A stretch of 64,000 nucleotides of DNA from Erythroxylum novogranatense. Its lineage: Eukaryota > Streptophyta > Magnoliopsida > Malpighiales > Erythroxylaceae. Both the position numbers and the translations under genes were made by a program. The notes beneath the pieces are model-generated. The model saw nothing but the letters and a program-made list of their open reading frames with translations, did not search any database and was not told where the DNA came from. The DNA lies in NCBI GenBank assembly GCA_029891385.1, contig CM057233.1:32098540-32162539 (forward strand), in the 5' to 3' direction. The stretch's first letter is position 1, and every line of letters starts with the position of its first letter. Of the stretch, positions 36,599 through 48,849 are shown piece by piece.

Positions 36599-38224
36599 TG
36601 TAACATACCATTCCTACAGAGCATAATCCCAAACATATTAGAAGATATTCGATAACATACTCTATGAAAATGGTATATTAGGATAATCAAACCAACTCAT
36701 TTAAGGCATCAACATATCATAAGCATTCTAAAAACAAAATTTCTTCCCATTTCATTCACAAACATAAAAGTCATATGTCATCATAAATTCAAAAAATTCA
36801 TAGTTACATTACACAACATTTTGTTTTGAGTTCAATCTTAGTACTGAGAATAAAACATGAAATGGGATCTTAATACACAAAAATCTAACTAGACTCGTCA
36901 GATTCAGCTAATCAGACCTTTGAGTCATTCTTATCCCTAAAATGTAAGTACTAGACTTCTAATATATAACCTTAATAGCTAAAACTCCCTTAAACCTAGA
37001 AAACAACATTACAATTTTGATGAGTTTGTGAACTTAGTGAGCAAACAATCATCGATGTATTCACTCAAGTCAGAACAAAAAATAAGTAAATCAAATAATC
37101 CAGTATTGAATATCACATCACATTTTATTAGACATCAACAAGTTCATCATGTAAGCTGGCATTGCATATCACAACATAACCTCATTTACTTCAACAGTAT
37201 TTCAGTAAATCAAACAATTCAATAATTCTTTTCAATTCATTCATATGGCACATGTAGTGACGTATATACAAATGCACAAGTGTTTCCATTCTCATTTTTG
37301 TTTTCTTATGACCAACTGCCTATCAACCCAATTTACTATCCCGTATTTGTTGTTGATATCGAACTCATTTCTTTCGTATCCATTATGGATACTAAGTCCA
37401 TATTATCTGAGTTTGAGGCTCCTTTTTCACAATTCCTTTATCTAATCATGCATTTCAATGTAATAAGATGCATCATTCATTTTCCATACTTTCATTTCAA
37501 TATACTCAAGACATATAATAAGCTCCTTAGATCTAAGTCTGGCATTTATCAATCAATTGTACACACATTTTAGACTAAACATTCAATTCATATAGAAGCA
37601 CATAAACTTAAGTTTACACATCTAAGTTAACTCATAGTATGATCTAGAAAAACTATTTCCTCGATGTTATGGCAATGTCTGGATGTTGACATTTACCTTA
37701 CATGTCTATCATCATGTAATACACATATAGTTCCCAATTTCTAATTTGTTTAATCATATGAATATATAATCATGCACATGTATATGTGTCATATTTCAAT
37801 GCATACTTAATTGACTTTCTGAGTATGTATCCTTATACAAAAATCTTAATCATTTAAACATTATAGGTTGTATACAACTAGGTTGCAATCATGTTTATAC
37901 CTTAAATAAGCTTGATTTACTCCAAATTCATAAATCATACATTCACAAAAATTTTCTAACAATATACATACATAATTACCTGAGTCCTTCAATGCTCATT
38001 CATTCATGCCTAAAATACATTATTTACATCCTTAAATCGTGTTTGCATTCATAAGAACACCTTTATTCCCTTGACAACTCATAATGCCCAGATTTGGATA
38101 AATAGATTTCAAATAGTCCATTCTTTAAGTTACAACTTTAATTGACAACCTAAACTTATCAAACTCTTAACCATTTAATCAAGTAACAATCTAGGTTCAT
38201 TCCAAGCCTTAATCAAGTCCAAAT
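36599..38224 (-). mobile_element. - strand LTR with type B leader, first half (continues at 50722-51642)
   Basis: On the - strand it ends TATGTTACA at 36599, like the GTGCTACA ends of the other type B LTRs. It is cut at 38220-38224 by the non-coding long-LTR element, with TSD CAAAT. It continues at 50722 and is cut again at 51643 by the gypsy element. Its U3 start is not in the window. Inside are ATCGATGATTGTTTG and AAGTTCACAAACTCA, matching the hairpin pair of the other type B LTRs. Confidence 0.7.
36996..37979 (-). other. Predicted second leader intron (type B)
   Basis: On the - strand, donor CTCAG|GTAATT at 37979 and acceptor TTGTTTTCTAG ending at 36996, right after the hairpin pair. This acceptor is better than those of the other type B copies and supports reading the site as a splice acceptor. 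Confidence 0.4.
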
Positions 38225-39003
38225 TGTTCGAACACGATCTTTGAATGAAAATTTAGAAATAATAAATGAAATCAAATGAGTGTTTTGAATGTGATTTGTG
38301 TTATAGATGATTATGATATAGGAATGTATATTATGTTATAGATGTTATTTATGCCTTAATGGGATATGGGTTTATATAAGGATGATGAGTAGAGAAACCT
38401 TAAGTATGAAATATGGTTATATATGTGTGATATTATGCAAAAGCAAGAGAGGAATTTGGTAAATGACATGATGTTATTGAATGTAAGAAATCATATGCAT
38501 TGAGGTTGAGTGTAGGATAAGTTCCAATGGCAAATTGAATTGTTTGAATGAGGTTGAAATAGAAGAAGTGAAGTTGCCATGAATGTTAAGTTTTTGCACG
38601 AGGAGAAAAATGTGTATGCTGATTTAGGGGAAATTCGGAAATAATTGAAATAAAATTGGCAAAAGTTGCCTTCTTCGAAGTTGTAGCTTGTTCTTCTATC
38701 TTTCTAACGACACCAAGTATGCAAGTTTTTGAAATTGGAGTTAAGAGATATGATTGATATAAGTTATGATGTTTCATAGGAGTTGTGTATGTGATAGTTA
38801 TGGGAATTGATGAGAATTTGTGAATTGGATGAACCAAATGGATCAAGAATTGAGAGTTTGATGAAATATATATGGTGTTTGAATTTTTATGAAATGAAAT
38901 TGTACTAGAAGAGTCGAATTTAAGAAGATATTGATTGTATATGATGTGTGTTTGGGAGTAGGAAGCATTGGAAAAAGGTTTGAAGGGGTTTTGGAAAACC
39001 CAT

Positions 39004-39161
39004 GTCTGTTAAACGGACATGGAAGTCCATTAAACGGACCTTTACGGGTCAAAAGGACCCTTTGCTGTGCCTATGTCCGTCAAACGGACATGGATGTCCG
39101 TTTAACGGACTTTCTCGAATGAATTGGTACACTTTGGCCCGACAATGTCCGTTAAACGGAC
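39004..39161. repeat. GTCCGTTAAACGGAC palindrome array (5 copies)
   Basis: 15-mers at 39004, 39025, 39075, 39096 and 39147. Pairs are 21 bp apart and pair-to-pair spacing is about 71. Each unit is a palindrome with an A/T centre, and a few CpG have decayed. The 3' LTR copy is at 44258-44410. Confidence 0.93.
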
Positions 39162-39224
39162 ATTCACGGGTCAGCTTGTGACAATGGAGATTTTTAACAT
39201 TGTTAGAGGCCGAATCAGACTTGG

Positions 39225-40180
39225 TGGTCTTCATAAGAGTTGTATATCTAGAAGTCTACTTTCAAATGGTCCAATAATGCAAGCAATCCGACTTTTAGAT
39301 TGAAAGTTATGGCGATCGCACCAAGAGAGGTTCAAATCGATTCTGGGTTTAAACATGGTTTATTCTTTAGGGCATAACTCACTCATCCGACCTCGGATTG
39401 AAGTGATTCTTAAAGTACGGAATTCCTATGACATGTATCCTTCTCCCCATGAAAATTTGTATCAATTGGAGTTGAATTGAAAGAGTTTGATTGAATCTTA
39501 CGATTATCGGAATGATTTGTTTCATTCTGATCTTGCTATTTTCCTTCCTTATCGGACCTTGTCAAATCTTTTACTTATATCTTTTCCATCCGACATCCGA
39601 ATGACTTGATTTTTGAAGTGTTGGATTCTTAAGACAATGAATTTCATTTTATGTGAAATTTGTGAATTTTAGAGTCTTAATTGAGGAAGTTTGTGTAAAT
39701 CAAAGTGAGACGGGAAAGTTTTGAACATAGTTCAGTACTTTGCGAAATTTGGGATCTGTGGAGATCCGATTGAAGTGATTCTTGAGGCAAAATAACATTT
39801 AATACATGGGGATACAAATCATGTGAAGAAATTAAATTTCAATTTAGCCCCTAAGACCTCCAATTTATGAATTGAAATTTGGATTAGTGTTTAGTCTTGG
39901 ATTAGGAGCATATAAACGTATTTTGGCAATAAATTTTGCTCTAGTTATCAAAATAGTGTGATTCTTAATTTGGATTAAAATAGAGAAATAGGGATACAAT
40001 TGTTATGAAGAAATCAAGTTTCAATTTAGCCTTTAAGAATGTCAAGTTTTGGAAGGAAGTGAATTGCTATAAGATGTGTTAGTAGAATGATATGTCCGAC
40101 ATGTTTGGACTATAACTTTTGATGTAGTGCTCCAAATTGAATGATTTTTGAGGCATTATGAAATTAAGAAAATGATGAAA
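39225..40180 (+). repeat. Anchored units of about 170-215 bp
   Basis: Words of the CATGAAAATTTGTA type near 39229, 39445, 39650, 39818, 39990 and 40160, each after a CGGATTGAAGTGATTCTT-like segment. Diverged copies of the same unit. Confidence 0.5.
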
Positions 40181-40363
40181 ATTAAATCTAGAAGGAAGTT
40201 TAGATAAATTCCTTCAAATTGATAGTGCAAAACATGTCCTAAAGTAACATGATTTAAAAGTAAAGTTCAGGGGCAAATATGGAAGATCACTTAAAGAGTT
40301 AGAGTTTTAGCCTATCATGGAGGGGCATTATGGTCATTGGTCACCATTTTAATGACATGGCAC

Positions 40364-40370
40364 TATATAA
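40364..40370 (+). promoter_or_regulatory. TATA box of the 5' LTR
   Basis: CACTATATAAGAGAGG, followed by a purine-rich leader with AGAGAGAAGAAC. The 3' LTR has the same at 45564-45570. Confidence 0.75.
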
Positions 40371-40687
40371 GAGAGGAGTTGTCGTTTGTGAAGGGAAGAG
40401 CCCGAAAATTAGAGAGAAGAACAAGAGAAAGGAAAGAAAGAAGAGAGAAAGGAGGGATTTTCGGTGGAGGAAGAAGGAGAATGGCTAAGGTTTCAGATTT
40501 TAGAGGGATTCAAGCTTGGTTTTTCGTTGATTTATGAAGGAAAGGATAGAAAAAGTCAAGAGCTTCCTTCCAAGCAAGGAGAATTTCAAAAATGGAGAAG
40601 GTTAAGGGCTTTTGTCTTGAATGAGAAAAATTGAGGAGAGGCTTAGGAGACTTGAGGATTGGAACAAGCTCCAAGCATGGATAAGAG

Positions 40688-41625
40688 GTGGGTAATGTGT
40701 TTATTTTTCAAATTATGAGCTAATCATAAGTTTTGGTTTTATAAGCTATTGTTTTACAAATGATTGACGAAAAATTCTACAATGGTTCGAACAATTTTCC
40801 ATAAACGACTTGAATTGTTTATTTAATAGATTTTTGAGTAAATTGATAAAGATGAAATACTCATTGAGTTCATTGTGTTAAATTGATTGATAAGTTGACT
40901 ATGTGAATTAGTGTGATATGATGTTTGAATGTTTTTGAAAGGTTATAAAGTGTGCATTCCTTGTTTGGGAAAAATTGAGAATTATTATATGAGCGTTTGT
41001 TTGTAAGTTGTGTTATATTGTGATTGATCGATATTGCATAGAATTTGAGATGACATGAAAAGTTCAATTTTGAAATATGCCTTCGGGCAATTCATTTTTC
41101 AAGCATGAATATGTGTTATATGGGTTTGGTTAGGTCCCCCAAATAGAATCTGTGCACTGGTCTCATTTGTTTAAAGGCTTCACCTGCCTGCCCGTTAGTG
41201 GCCATGGAGCTCCTCACGGACTCCTCATATGTTTACGGTTGCATAGGACCGCTTTGCGGGAATGTGCAGTACGTCCTGTTTTTGGACCAACCCAAACCGT
41301 TTGATTGTGTTATATGTTTTGCTTTGTGTAGAATGTGCTGCATTTATATGTGATGCATTTCATGCGTTTCGACTTTATTTATAAATTGTACAATGGTTTG
41401 GAATTTCGACAAATGAGAAATTTGGATTTTTTTAAGTATGCTAATTTTGGAAAACTGTTTGTAAATGTTTATGAAAGATTTGAAATTAAGAAGTTTTTGG
41501 GAAATGAATCTTCGATGTTTTCGATCAGCTAAAATAAGGTTTGAAAACGTTTTTCTTATCTTTTGATTCATAAACATGTTATCCACGAGCTTCCGAGCTC
41601 ACCCCCCTTTCATGCCCATCTCCAG
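40688..41625 (+). other. Predicted LTR leader intron (type A)
   Basis: Donor AAGAG|GTGGGTAA at 40688, acceptor CCCATCTCCAG ending at 41625, preceded by CACGAGCTTCCGAGCTCACC (hairpin). Matching sites in the 3' LTR: 45888 and 46884, where the acceptor reads ATCTCTAG. No clear first intron in this family. Confidence 0.45.
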
Positions 41626-42771
41626 GTATTCGAGCAGGAGATCGGATGAAAGACGTCAAAACATCAGTATTTGTGCATGTTCTTGTACTATGTGTATTTT
41701 GGTTTATGATTATTAGCAATGGTATATGGCTTGGAATTCCATTAGAGTATTGTAATCATTTAGTTCATGATGTATTTTGGATTATGATATTGTATAAGAA
41801 CTTGATTTATGGAATTAGAAATGTTTTGGCTATAGATGGTACATATTGGAATTGTATACAAATTGAATTTAATTATGATTGTAATTGGGATATATATGTA
41901 TAGATATGGATGAATGTGTTGGATTGATGGGATATGAATTGTGATGATTTATGAAAACGATTGGTTTTGGTGTGATGGAAATATGAATTTGTATATGAGT
42001 ATAAATGGAAGTTGTATATGATTTTGAATGTGATGAATACGAATTGGATATGAAAAATGACTTGAAGTGGTTTAGAACTAGGTTTGTGTTTATGCTGAGA
42101 TCCTGGATGGAAGGTCCGATGAATTTTGATGTATGTGTGATTGTTGGAAATTTTCGAAGTGAGTTTTACACCGTGCACGTTTGGGTTTTTTTCATGTGCA
42201 TCCGTTATGCTGCCCAATTTTTGTAGGGTAGCATACGGATAAGTGTATTAGTGTATAAATGTATGGGTTTATTGGCATGAGTGTGAAATTGTTATGGTAA
42301 GAAATGAGAAGAAGGATAAGTATATGTTTCGTTATGAAGATATTGAGTTATCGCATAATTAAGAAGATCGTGATTAAGATTTGAGATTTGTATGAGGAAA
42401 AATTTCCAAAAGTGGAAATTTTTTTTGTTTGACTTTGAATAAGATGGATTAAGTGATGAAAGAAATGAATAAAAAGAAAATAAAAATTATACCGATTTTG
42501 GATTGGTTAGTCCAAGGTTTCCAACGCGACAAGTTTTCTATGTTCACGCTTCGGATGTCTGAATTTGAAATTCAGTTCGAACCCACCGTTTGTATGCTTT
42601 GACTTCAAGTTACTTTCTATTTTCAATTTAAATTCATTTGGTATCTGATATTGATCCGTTTATTTCGCATTCGTATTCGATTTCCATTTGTATTCGATTC
42701 GACTCATTTGTTTTGTTGCATTCGCTTTGGAGTTCGATTTTCGTTCCGCTTCAAGAGTGATAGTGTTAAGT

Positions 42772-42956
42772 TTTACCAGTTGGGTTTCGGATCCAACAGA
42801 TATGGTATCAGAGCAGGTGTGATAGTGTTAAATTTATGCAGATGGGATCCGAAAATGGCATCCAATAGATATGGTATCAGAGCAGGTGTGATAGTGTTAA
42901 GTTTATGCAGTTGGGTTCCAGAAACGGGATCTAACATATATGGTATTAGAGCCCAG
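42772..42956 (+). repeat. 69-bp tandem units carrying repeated primer-site words
   Basis: TGGTATCAGAGC at 42803 and 42872 lie inside the LTR, then the functional primer site TGGTATTAGAGCCCAG at 42941 follows the LTR end. All three are 69 bp apart. The 3' LTR has the first two (50588, 50657) before ending at 50721, which shows that the LTR itself has taken in two primer-site units. Confidence 0.93.
42941..42956 (+). other. Primer binding site (initiator Met tRNA, one change)
   Basis: TGGTATTAGAGCCCAG, 4 nt after the LTR end. One C-to-T change from the usual word. Confidence 0.85.
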
Positions 42957-43452
42957 TATTATGGTCTTAACTGGGCATATAGGATTGATAAACGTTTATG
43001 ATAGAATGGAATTAGTGAAAATGTGATTTTTTTTGCTGTGAATGAGATTTGCATGAATTATTTGAAGAACCAAGATGATTGTTCGATTTAGGTGATAAGA
43101 ATTGTGTTTGATTTTAGGTTTGTGAAAATGAAAATGAGATTAGAATTTCATGATGAATTGGGTTGTTTGACTTTGAATATGCGTTTGTGAGAGCAATATA
43201 TGCATTTGTGAAGGAAATAAGGAAGATTTGAAAGATGAGTTAAATATATGTACTTGTGAAAAATGTGATAAGAAATATTGGTGTTTGGATATGATATGGA
43301 TGGTATTTGAGATAAGAGGTGAAAAACATTACGATTATGTGTGGTGAAAAATTTGAATATGTGAATGACTAGGATTATTTGGAAGACATGAGTAAAGAAA
43401 TGGTATTGCTTGGACTTTGCTTAAGTATGAATTTCGAGGACAAAATTCTTTT
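42957..43452 (+). other. Short non-coding interior
   Basis: About 500 bp, AT-rich, without a credible gene. The end word TTTCGAGGACAAAATTC matches gypsy interiors just before the polypurine tract, so it is a deletion derivative or a LARD of gypsy origin. Confidence 0.8.
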
Positions 43453-43466
43453 AAGAGGGGGAGAAA
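43453..43466 (+). other. Polypurine tract
   Basis: AAGAGGGGGAGAAA directly before TGTTGGACCCCGATC. Confidence 0.92.
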
Positions 43467-44257
43467 TGTTGGACCCCGATCTTTGAGTGAAAATTTAGAA
43501 ATAAAAAATGAAATCAAATGAGTGTTTTGAATGTGATTTGTGTTATAGATGATTATGATATAGGAATGTAAATTATGTTATAGATGTTATTTGTGCCTTA
43601 ATGAGATATGGGTTTATATAAGGATGATGAGTAGAGAAACCTTAAGTATGAACTATGGTTATATATGTGTGATATTATGCAAAAGCAAGAGAGGAATTTG
43701 GTAAATGACATGATGTTGTTGAATGTAAGAAATCATATGCATTGAGGTTGAGTGTAGGATAAGTTCCAATGGCAAATTGAATTGTTTGAATGAGGTTGAA
43801 ATAGAAGAAGTGAAGTTGCCATGAATGTTAAGTTTTTGCATGAGGAGAAAAATGTGTATGCTGATTTAGGGGAAATTCGAAAATAATTGAAATAAAATTG
43901 GCCAAAGTTGCCTTCTTCGAAGTTGTAGCTTGTTCTTCAATCTTTCTAACGACACCAAGTATGCAAGTTTTCGAAATTGGAGTTAAGAGATATGATCGAT
44001 ATAATTTATGATGTTTCATAGGAGTTGTGTATGTGATAGTTATGGGATTTGATGAGAATTTGTGAATTGGATGGACCAAATGGATCAAGAATTGAGAGTT
44101 TGATGAAATATATATGGTGTTTGAATTGTTATGAAATGAATTTGTACTGAAGAGTTGAATTTAAGAAGATATTGATTGTATATGATGTGTGTTTGGGAGT
44201 AGGAAGCATTGGAAAAAGGTTTGAAGGGGTTTTGGAAAACCCACATCCGTAACCCAC

Positions 44258-44410
44258 GTCCGTTAAACGGATATGGAAGTCCGTTAAACGGACCTTTACG
44301 GGTCAAAAGGACCCTTTGCTGTGCCTATGTCCGTTAGACGGACATGGATGTCCGTTTAACAGACTTTCTTGGATGAATTGGTACACTTTGGCACGACAAT
44401 GTCCATTAAA
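44258..44410. repeat. GTCCGTTAAACGGAC palindrome array, 3' LTR copy
   Basis: Same array as 39004-39161. First two units 21 bp apart (44258, 44279). Several units are more intact here (GTCCGTTAAACGGAC where the 5' copy has GTCCATTAAACGGAC), others less so. Confidence 0.9.
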
Positions 44411-47245
44411 CGGACATTCACGGGCCAGCTTGTGAAAATGGAGATTTTTGACATTGTTAGAGTCCGAATCAGACTTTGTGGTCTTCATAATAGTTGTATA
44501 TCTAGCAGTCTACTTTCAAATGGTCTAAGAACAAAAGCAATCAGACTTTTATATTGAAAGTTATGGCGATCGCGCCAAGAGAGGTTCAAATCAATTCCGG
44601 GTTTAAACATGGTTTATTCTTTTGGGCATAACTCACTCATCCGACCTCGGATTGAAGTGATTCTTGAAGTACGGAATTCCTAAGACATGTATCCTTCTCC
44701 CCATGAAAATTTGTATCAATTGGAGTTGAATTGAAAGAGTTTGATTGAATCTTATGATTATCGGAATGATTTGTTTCATTCTGATCTTGCTATTTTCCTT
44801 CCTCATCCGACCTTGTCAAATCTTTTGCTTATATCTTTTCCGTCCGACATCCGAATGACTTGATTTTTGAAGCGTAGGATTCTTAAGACAATGAATTTCA
44901 TTTTATGTGAAATTTGTGAATTTTAAAGTCTTAATTGAGGAAGTTTGTGTCAATCAAAGTGAGACGGGAAATTTTTGAACATAGTTCAGTACTTTGCGAA
45001 ATTTGGGATCTGTGGAGATCCGATTGAAGTGATTAAATTTCAATTTAGCCCTTAATACCTCCAATTTATGAATTGAAATTTGGATTAGTGTTCAGTCTTG
45101 GATTAGGAGCATATAAACGTATTTTGGCCATAAATTTTGCTCTAGTTATCGAAATGGTGTGATTTTTGATTTGGATTAAAATAGAGAAATAGTGATACAA
45201 TTGTTATGAAGAAATCAAGTTTCAATTTAGCCTTTAAGAATGTCAAGTTTTGGAAGGAAGTGAATTGCTAGAAGATGTGTTAGTAGAATGATATGTCCGA
45301 CATGTTTGGACTATAACTTTTGATGTAGTGCTCCAAATTGAATGATTTTTTAGGCATTATGAAATTAAGACAATGATGAACAATTATCTATAAGGAAGTT
45401 TAGATAAATTCCTTCGAATTGATAGTGCAAAACATGTCCTAAAGTAGCATGATTTAAAAGTAAAGTTTAGGGGCAAATATGGAACATCACTTAAAGAGTT
45501 AGAGTTTTAGCCGAACATGGAGGGGCATTATGGTCATTGGTCACCATTTTAATGACATGGCACTATATAAGAGAGGAGTTGTCGTTTGTGAAGGGAAGAG
45601 CCCGAAAATTAGAGAGAAGAACAAGAGAAAGGAAAGAAAGAAGAGAGAAAGGAGGGATTTTCGGTGGAGGAAGAAGAAGAATGGCTAGGGTTTCGAATTT
45701 TAGAGGGATTCAAGCTTGGTTTTTCGTTGATTTATGAAGGAAAGGATGGAAGAAGTTAAGAGCTTCCTTCCAAGCAAGGAGAATTTCGAAAATGGAGAAG
45801 GTTAAGGGCTTTTGTCTTGAATGAGAAAAATTGAAGAGAGGCTTAGGAGACTTGAGGATTGGAACAAGCTCCAAGCATGGATAAGAGGTGGGTAATGTGT
45901 TTATTTTTCAAATTATGAGCTAATCATAAGTGTTGGTTTTATAAGCTATTGTTTTACAAATGATTGAACCAATTGCTTTTGAAATTATTTATAAATTGTT
46001 AAAGTCATTGTTTCCAAATGATTTACGAAAAATTCTATAATGGTTCAAACAATTTTCCATAAACGACTTGAATTGTTTATTCAATGGATTTTTGAGTAAA
46101 TTGATAAAGATGAAATACTCATTGAGTTCATTGTGTTAAATTGATTGATAAGTTGACTATGTGAATTAGTGTGATATGATGTTTGAATGTTTTTGAAAGG
46201 TTATAAAGTGTGTATTCCTTGTTTGAGAAAAATTGAGAATTATTATATGAGCGTTTGTTTGTAAGTTGTGTGATATTGTGATTGATCGATATTGCATAGA
46301 ATTTGAGATGACATGAAAAGTTCAATTTTGAATTATGCCTTCTGGCAATTCATTTTTCAAGCATGAATATGTGTTATATGGGTTTGGTTAGGTCCCCCAA
46401 ATAGAATCAGTGCACTGTTCTCATGTATTTAAATGCTTCACCCCCCTGCCCGCTAGTGACCATGGAGCTCCTCATGGACTCCCCATGTGTTTACGGCTGT
46501 GCAGGTCCACTTTGCGGAAATGTGCAGTACATCCTGTTTTTGGACTGACCCAAACCGTTTGATTGTGTTATATATTTTGCTTTGTGTAGAATGTGCTGCA
46601 TTTATATGTGATGCATTTCATGCGTTTCGACTCTATTTATAAATTGTACAATGGTTTGGAATTTTGACAAATGAGAAATTTGGATTTTTTTAACTACGGT
46701 AATTTTGGAAAACTATTTGTAAATTTTTATGAAAGATTTGAAATTAAGAAGTTTTTGGGAAATGGAACTTCGATGTTTTCGATCAACTAAAATAAGGTTT
46801 CAAAACATTTTTCTTATCTTTTGATTCATAAACATGTTATCCATAAGCTTCCGAGCTCACCCCCCCTTTCATCCCCATCTCTAGGTATTCGAGCATGAGA
46901 TCGGATGAAAGACATCAAAACATCAGTATTTGTGCATGTATTTGTACTATGTGTATTTTGGTTTATGATTATTTGTCGGGCCCCGACCCGGAGACCGGAC
47001 CCCAACTGTTGGATCCCGTTACCCAACCTGCATATAACTTACTATAAATGTTGGATCCGAGACCCAACTGTCCCGGGAGGTGGTCCTTGGTGGAGCTCAT
47101 TCCCGAGACACTTGCCTTGCTAAGACCCTAACTTGACACACTCTATTTGACTCACTTTGGTGGTGAGCATACACTGACTAAGGCCTGGACCCTGACTGCT
47201 CTCGACAATCCCCAAAATAACACTCTTATCTATGGATCTGCGAGA

Positions 47246-47450
47246 AAGTCGACTTGTCTGATAAACAAGTCGACTTATCGAGACAAACAACTCGACTTAT
47301 AACCAACAAGTCGACTTATCGAGACAAACAACTCGACTTATAACCTATAAGTCGACTTATCGAGACAAACAAGTCGACTTATCTAACTCACAAGTCGACT
47401 TATTATTCAAAAGCTTCACAAGTCGACTTATGGGTCCAATAACTCGACTT
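47246..47450. repeat. AAGTCGACTT palindrome array (7 exact, 3 variant)
   Basis: Exact 10-mers start at 47246, 47267, 47308, 47349, 47371, 47392 and 47420. AACTCGACTT variants start at 47289, 47330 and 47441. Spacing is 19-22 bp throughout, with one of 28, about two helical turns. Spacers such as TATCGAGACAAAC also repeat. Confidence 0.95.
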
Positions 47451-47886
47451 ATATCTATTCTGAACTCAAAACCTAACCCTCTACACTCTCTCTTGGTTTA
47501 TTCCAAACACCATAAACACTTCTAAACCTCTCAACTCATCCACTCCACTCTCAACATGCTATAATCTCACTTAAACTTACATCATTCATCTACTCACATG
47601 AATTCCAAAGCAATTTCATACAACTTTGGAAACTATGCTTAAACATGATAGTAAATGGCCTTGGGAGATCATGATAAATCATAATTCATGCATTTCATTT
47701 ATATCAAAACAATGTTCTTACAATGTTTTAGTAGGCATTTCAAGCCTATTACAATTCAAATCAAAATACATCTGTTTTCTCAAAATGCAACCTAAAGCAT
47801 TCATTACAAAAACATGAAATACATGGGCAAAACACTAAGATCTTGGAGTATGCCTTGAGCTCATTCTTCGAGATCCAGATCTTCAC

Positions 47887-48849
47887 CTGGAGATGGGACG
47901 GGAAGTGGGGGGTGAGCTTTCGCTCGTGGGTAACACGTTTATATTTATACTACTAAGCTGAATCTATTCATTACTCATACTATTTGCAATATTCTTATTA
48001 ACAAATCTTGCAACTTGCATTTCACAAATTCATCAAGCTAACAAAAAAATTTCATGATTCATGCATTCATCATTCTTGCTAACATATGCTAACACATAAT
48101 CACATAGCTGATGGTTTGAAAAGTCCACGGGTTTCTGATGAGCTACACAAGTGTAGTCATATGCTGAGGAGTCCAAAAAGGAACATCCTATGCCACAGTC
48201 GGGCAGCCGGGCGAAGGCTTTACTGGTCTACGTGCACGTGACTCTGCTGGTGGACTTAACTAACCCACATAACACTGAAATTCATGCATAAAAACTGGAC
48301 TTGTCTTGTCCACTGACTGATTTTCTGAAAATGGATTTTCATGCATCCATAAAGCTGATTCTTAAAAATGCTATATTTCATGCTTAGCTCAGATTTCATG
48401 ATTCTCATTCATGCTCATTCAATTCATGGCAATTTCAAGCAATAACAAGGCAATGACATATACTATTAAAATGCTCATTTAATGGCAATCATACACCATT
48501 TACATACATAACTAAAGCACAATCAATGCTTATCTCAAATAATCACAAATCATTTAATTCATTAGTTAAAGTAGCATTTAACACTTACTAGCATAAAGAT
48601 AAAAGTGAAACCCACCTTATATCCTTACTTAAACTTGCCTAAGGAAGCTCCTCTTCTTGTTGTCCTCTTCTTTCTTGTCCTCCTTCATTCATGGCAAGAA
48701 AAGAACCTCACATCATTTAGGGTTTCTAAAATTGAAAACCTAATGAACCTTAATCATGAAATCAACCCTAGAATCACTAAACCCACTTCATTTCTAAGCT
48801 ATCTAAACCATAAAACCAACAAAAGCTTAACCTTGAAAACATAACTTAC
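47887..48849 (-). other. Predicted two-intron leader (type A)
   Basis: On the - strand: donor CAAG|GTAAGT at 48849, acceptor GAATGAAG ending at 48683, 66-nt exon 48682-48617, donor AAG|GTGGGTTT at 48616, acceptor CCCATCTCCAG ending at 47887. The hairpin CACGAGCGAAAGCTCACCCC lies just before. TATA-like TATATAAG at 49081-49074 lies upstream. Confidence 0.47.

Larger units (their letters stand above)
38225..42936 (+). mobile_element. 5' LTR of the LARD-like element
   Basis: Starts TGTTCGAACACGATCTTTG (3' copy TGTTGGACCCCGATC) and ends GGGATCTAACA. In order: 15-bp palindromes (39004-39161), anchored repeats of about 170-215 bp, TATA box, purine-rich leader, predicted intron, poly-A/T run, and three tandem 69-bp terminal units. 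Differences from the 3' LTR include a 53-bp block (near 39789) missing from the 3' copy and a 60-bp block near 45964 missing here. Confidence 0.93.

Noticed and set aside
38586..38846. 86-residue - strand frame, also present at 43828-44088
   Set aside because: Looks conserved only because the two LTRs are copies; it has no motif and lies antisense in U3.
42651..43001. Open frame of 116 residues with repeated segments
   Set aside because: Spans the LTR end and primer-site tandem units; repetition comes from the 69-bp DNA repeat, not from a protein.
47246..47450. Satellite or centromere repeat
   Set aside because: Only about 200 bp long and inside an LTR with a TSD; not a long tandem array.
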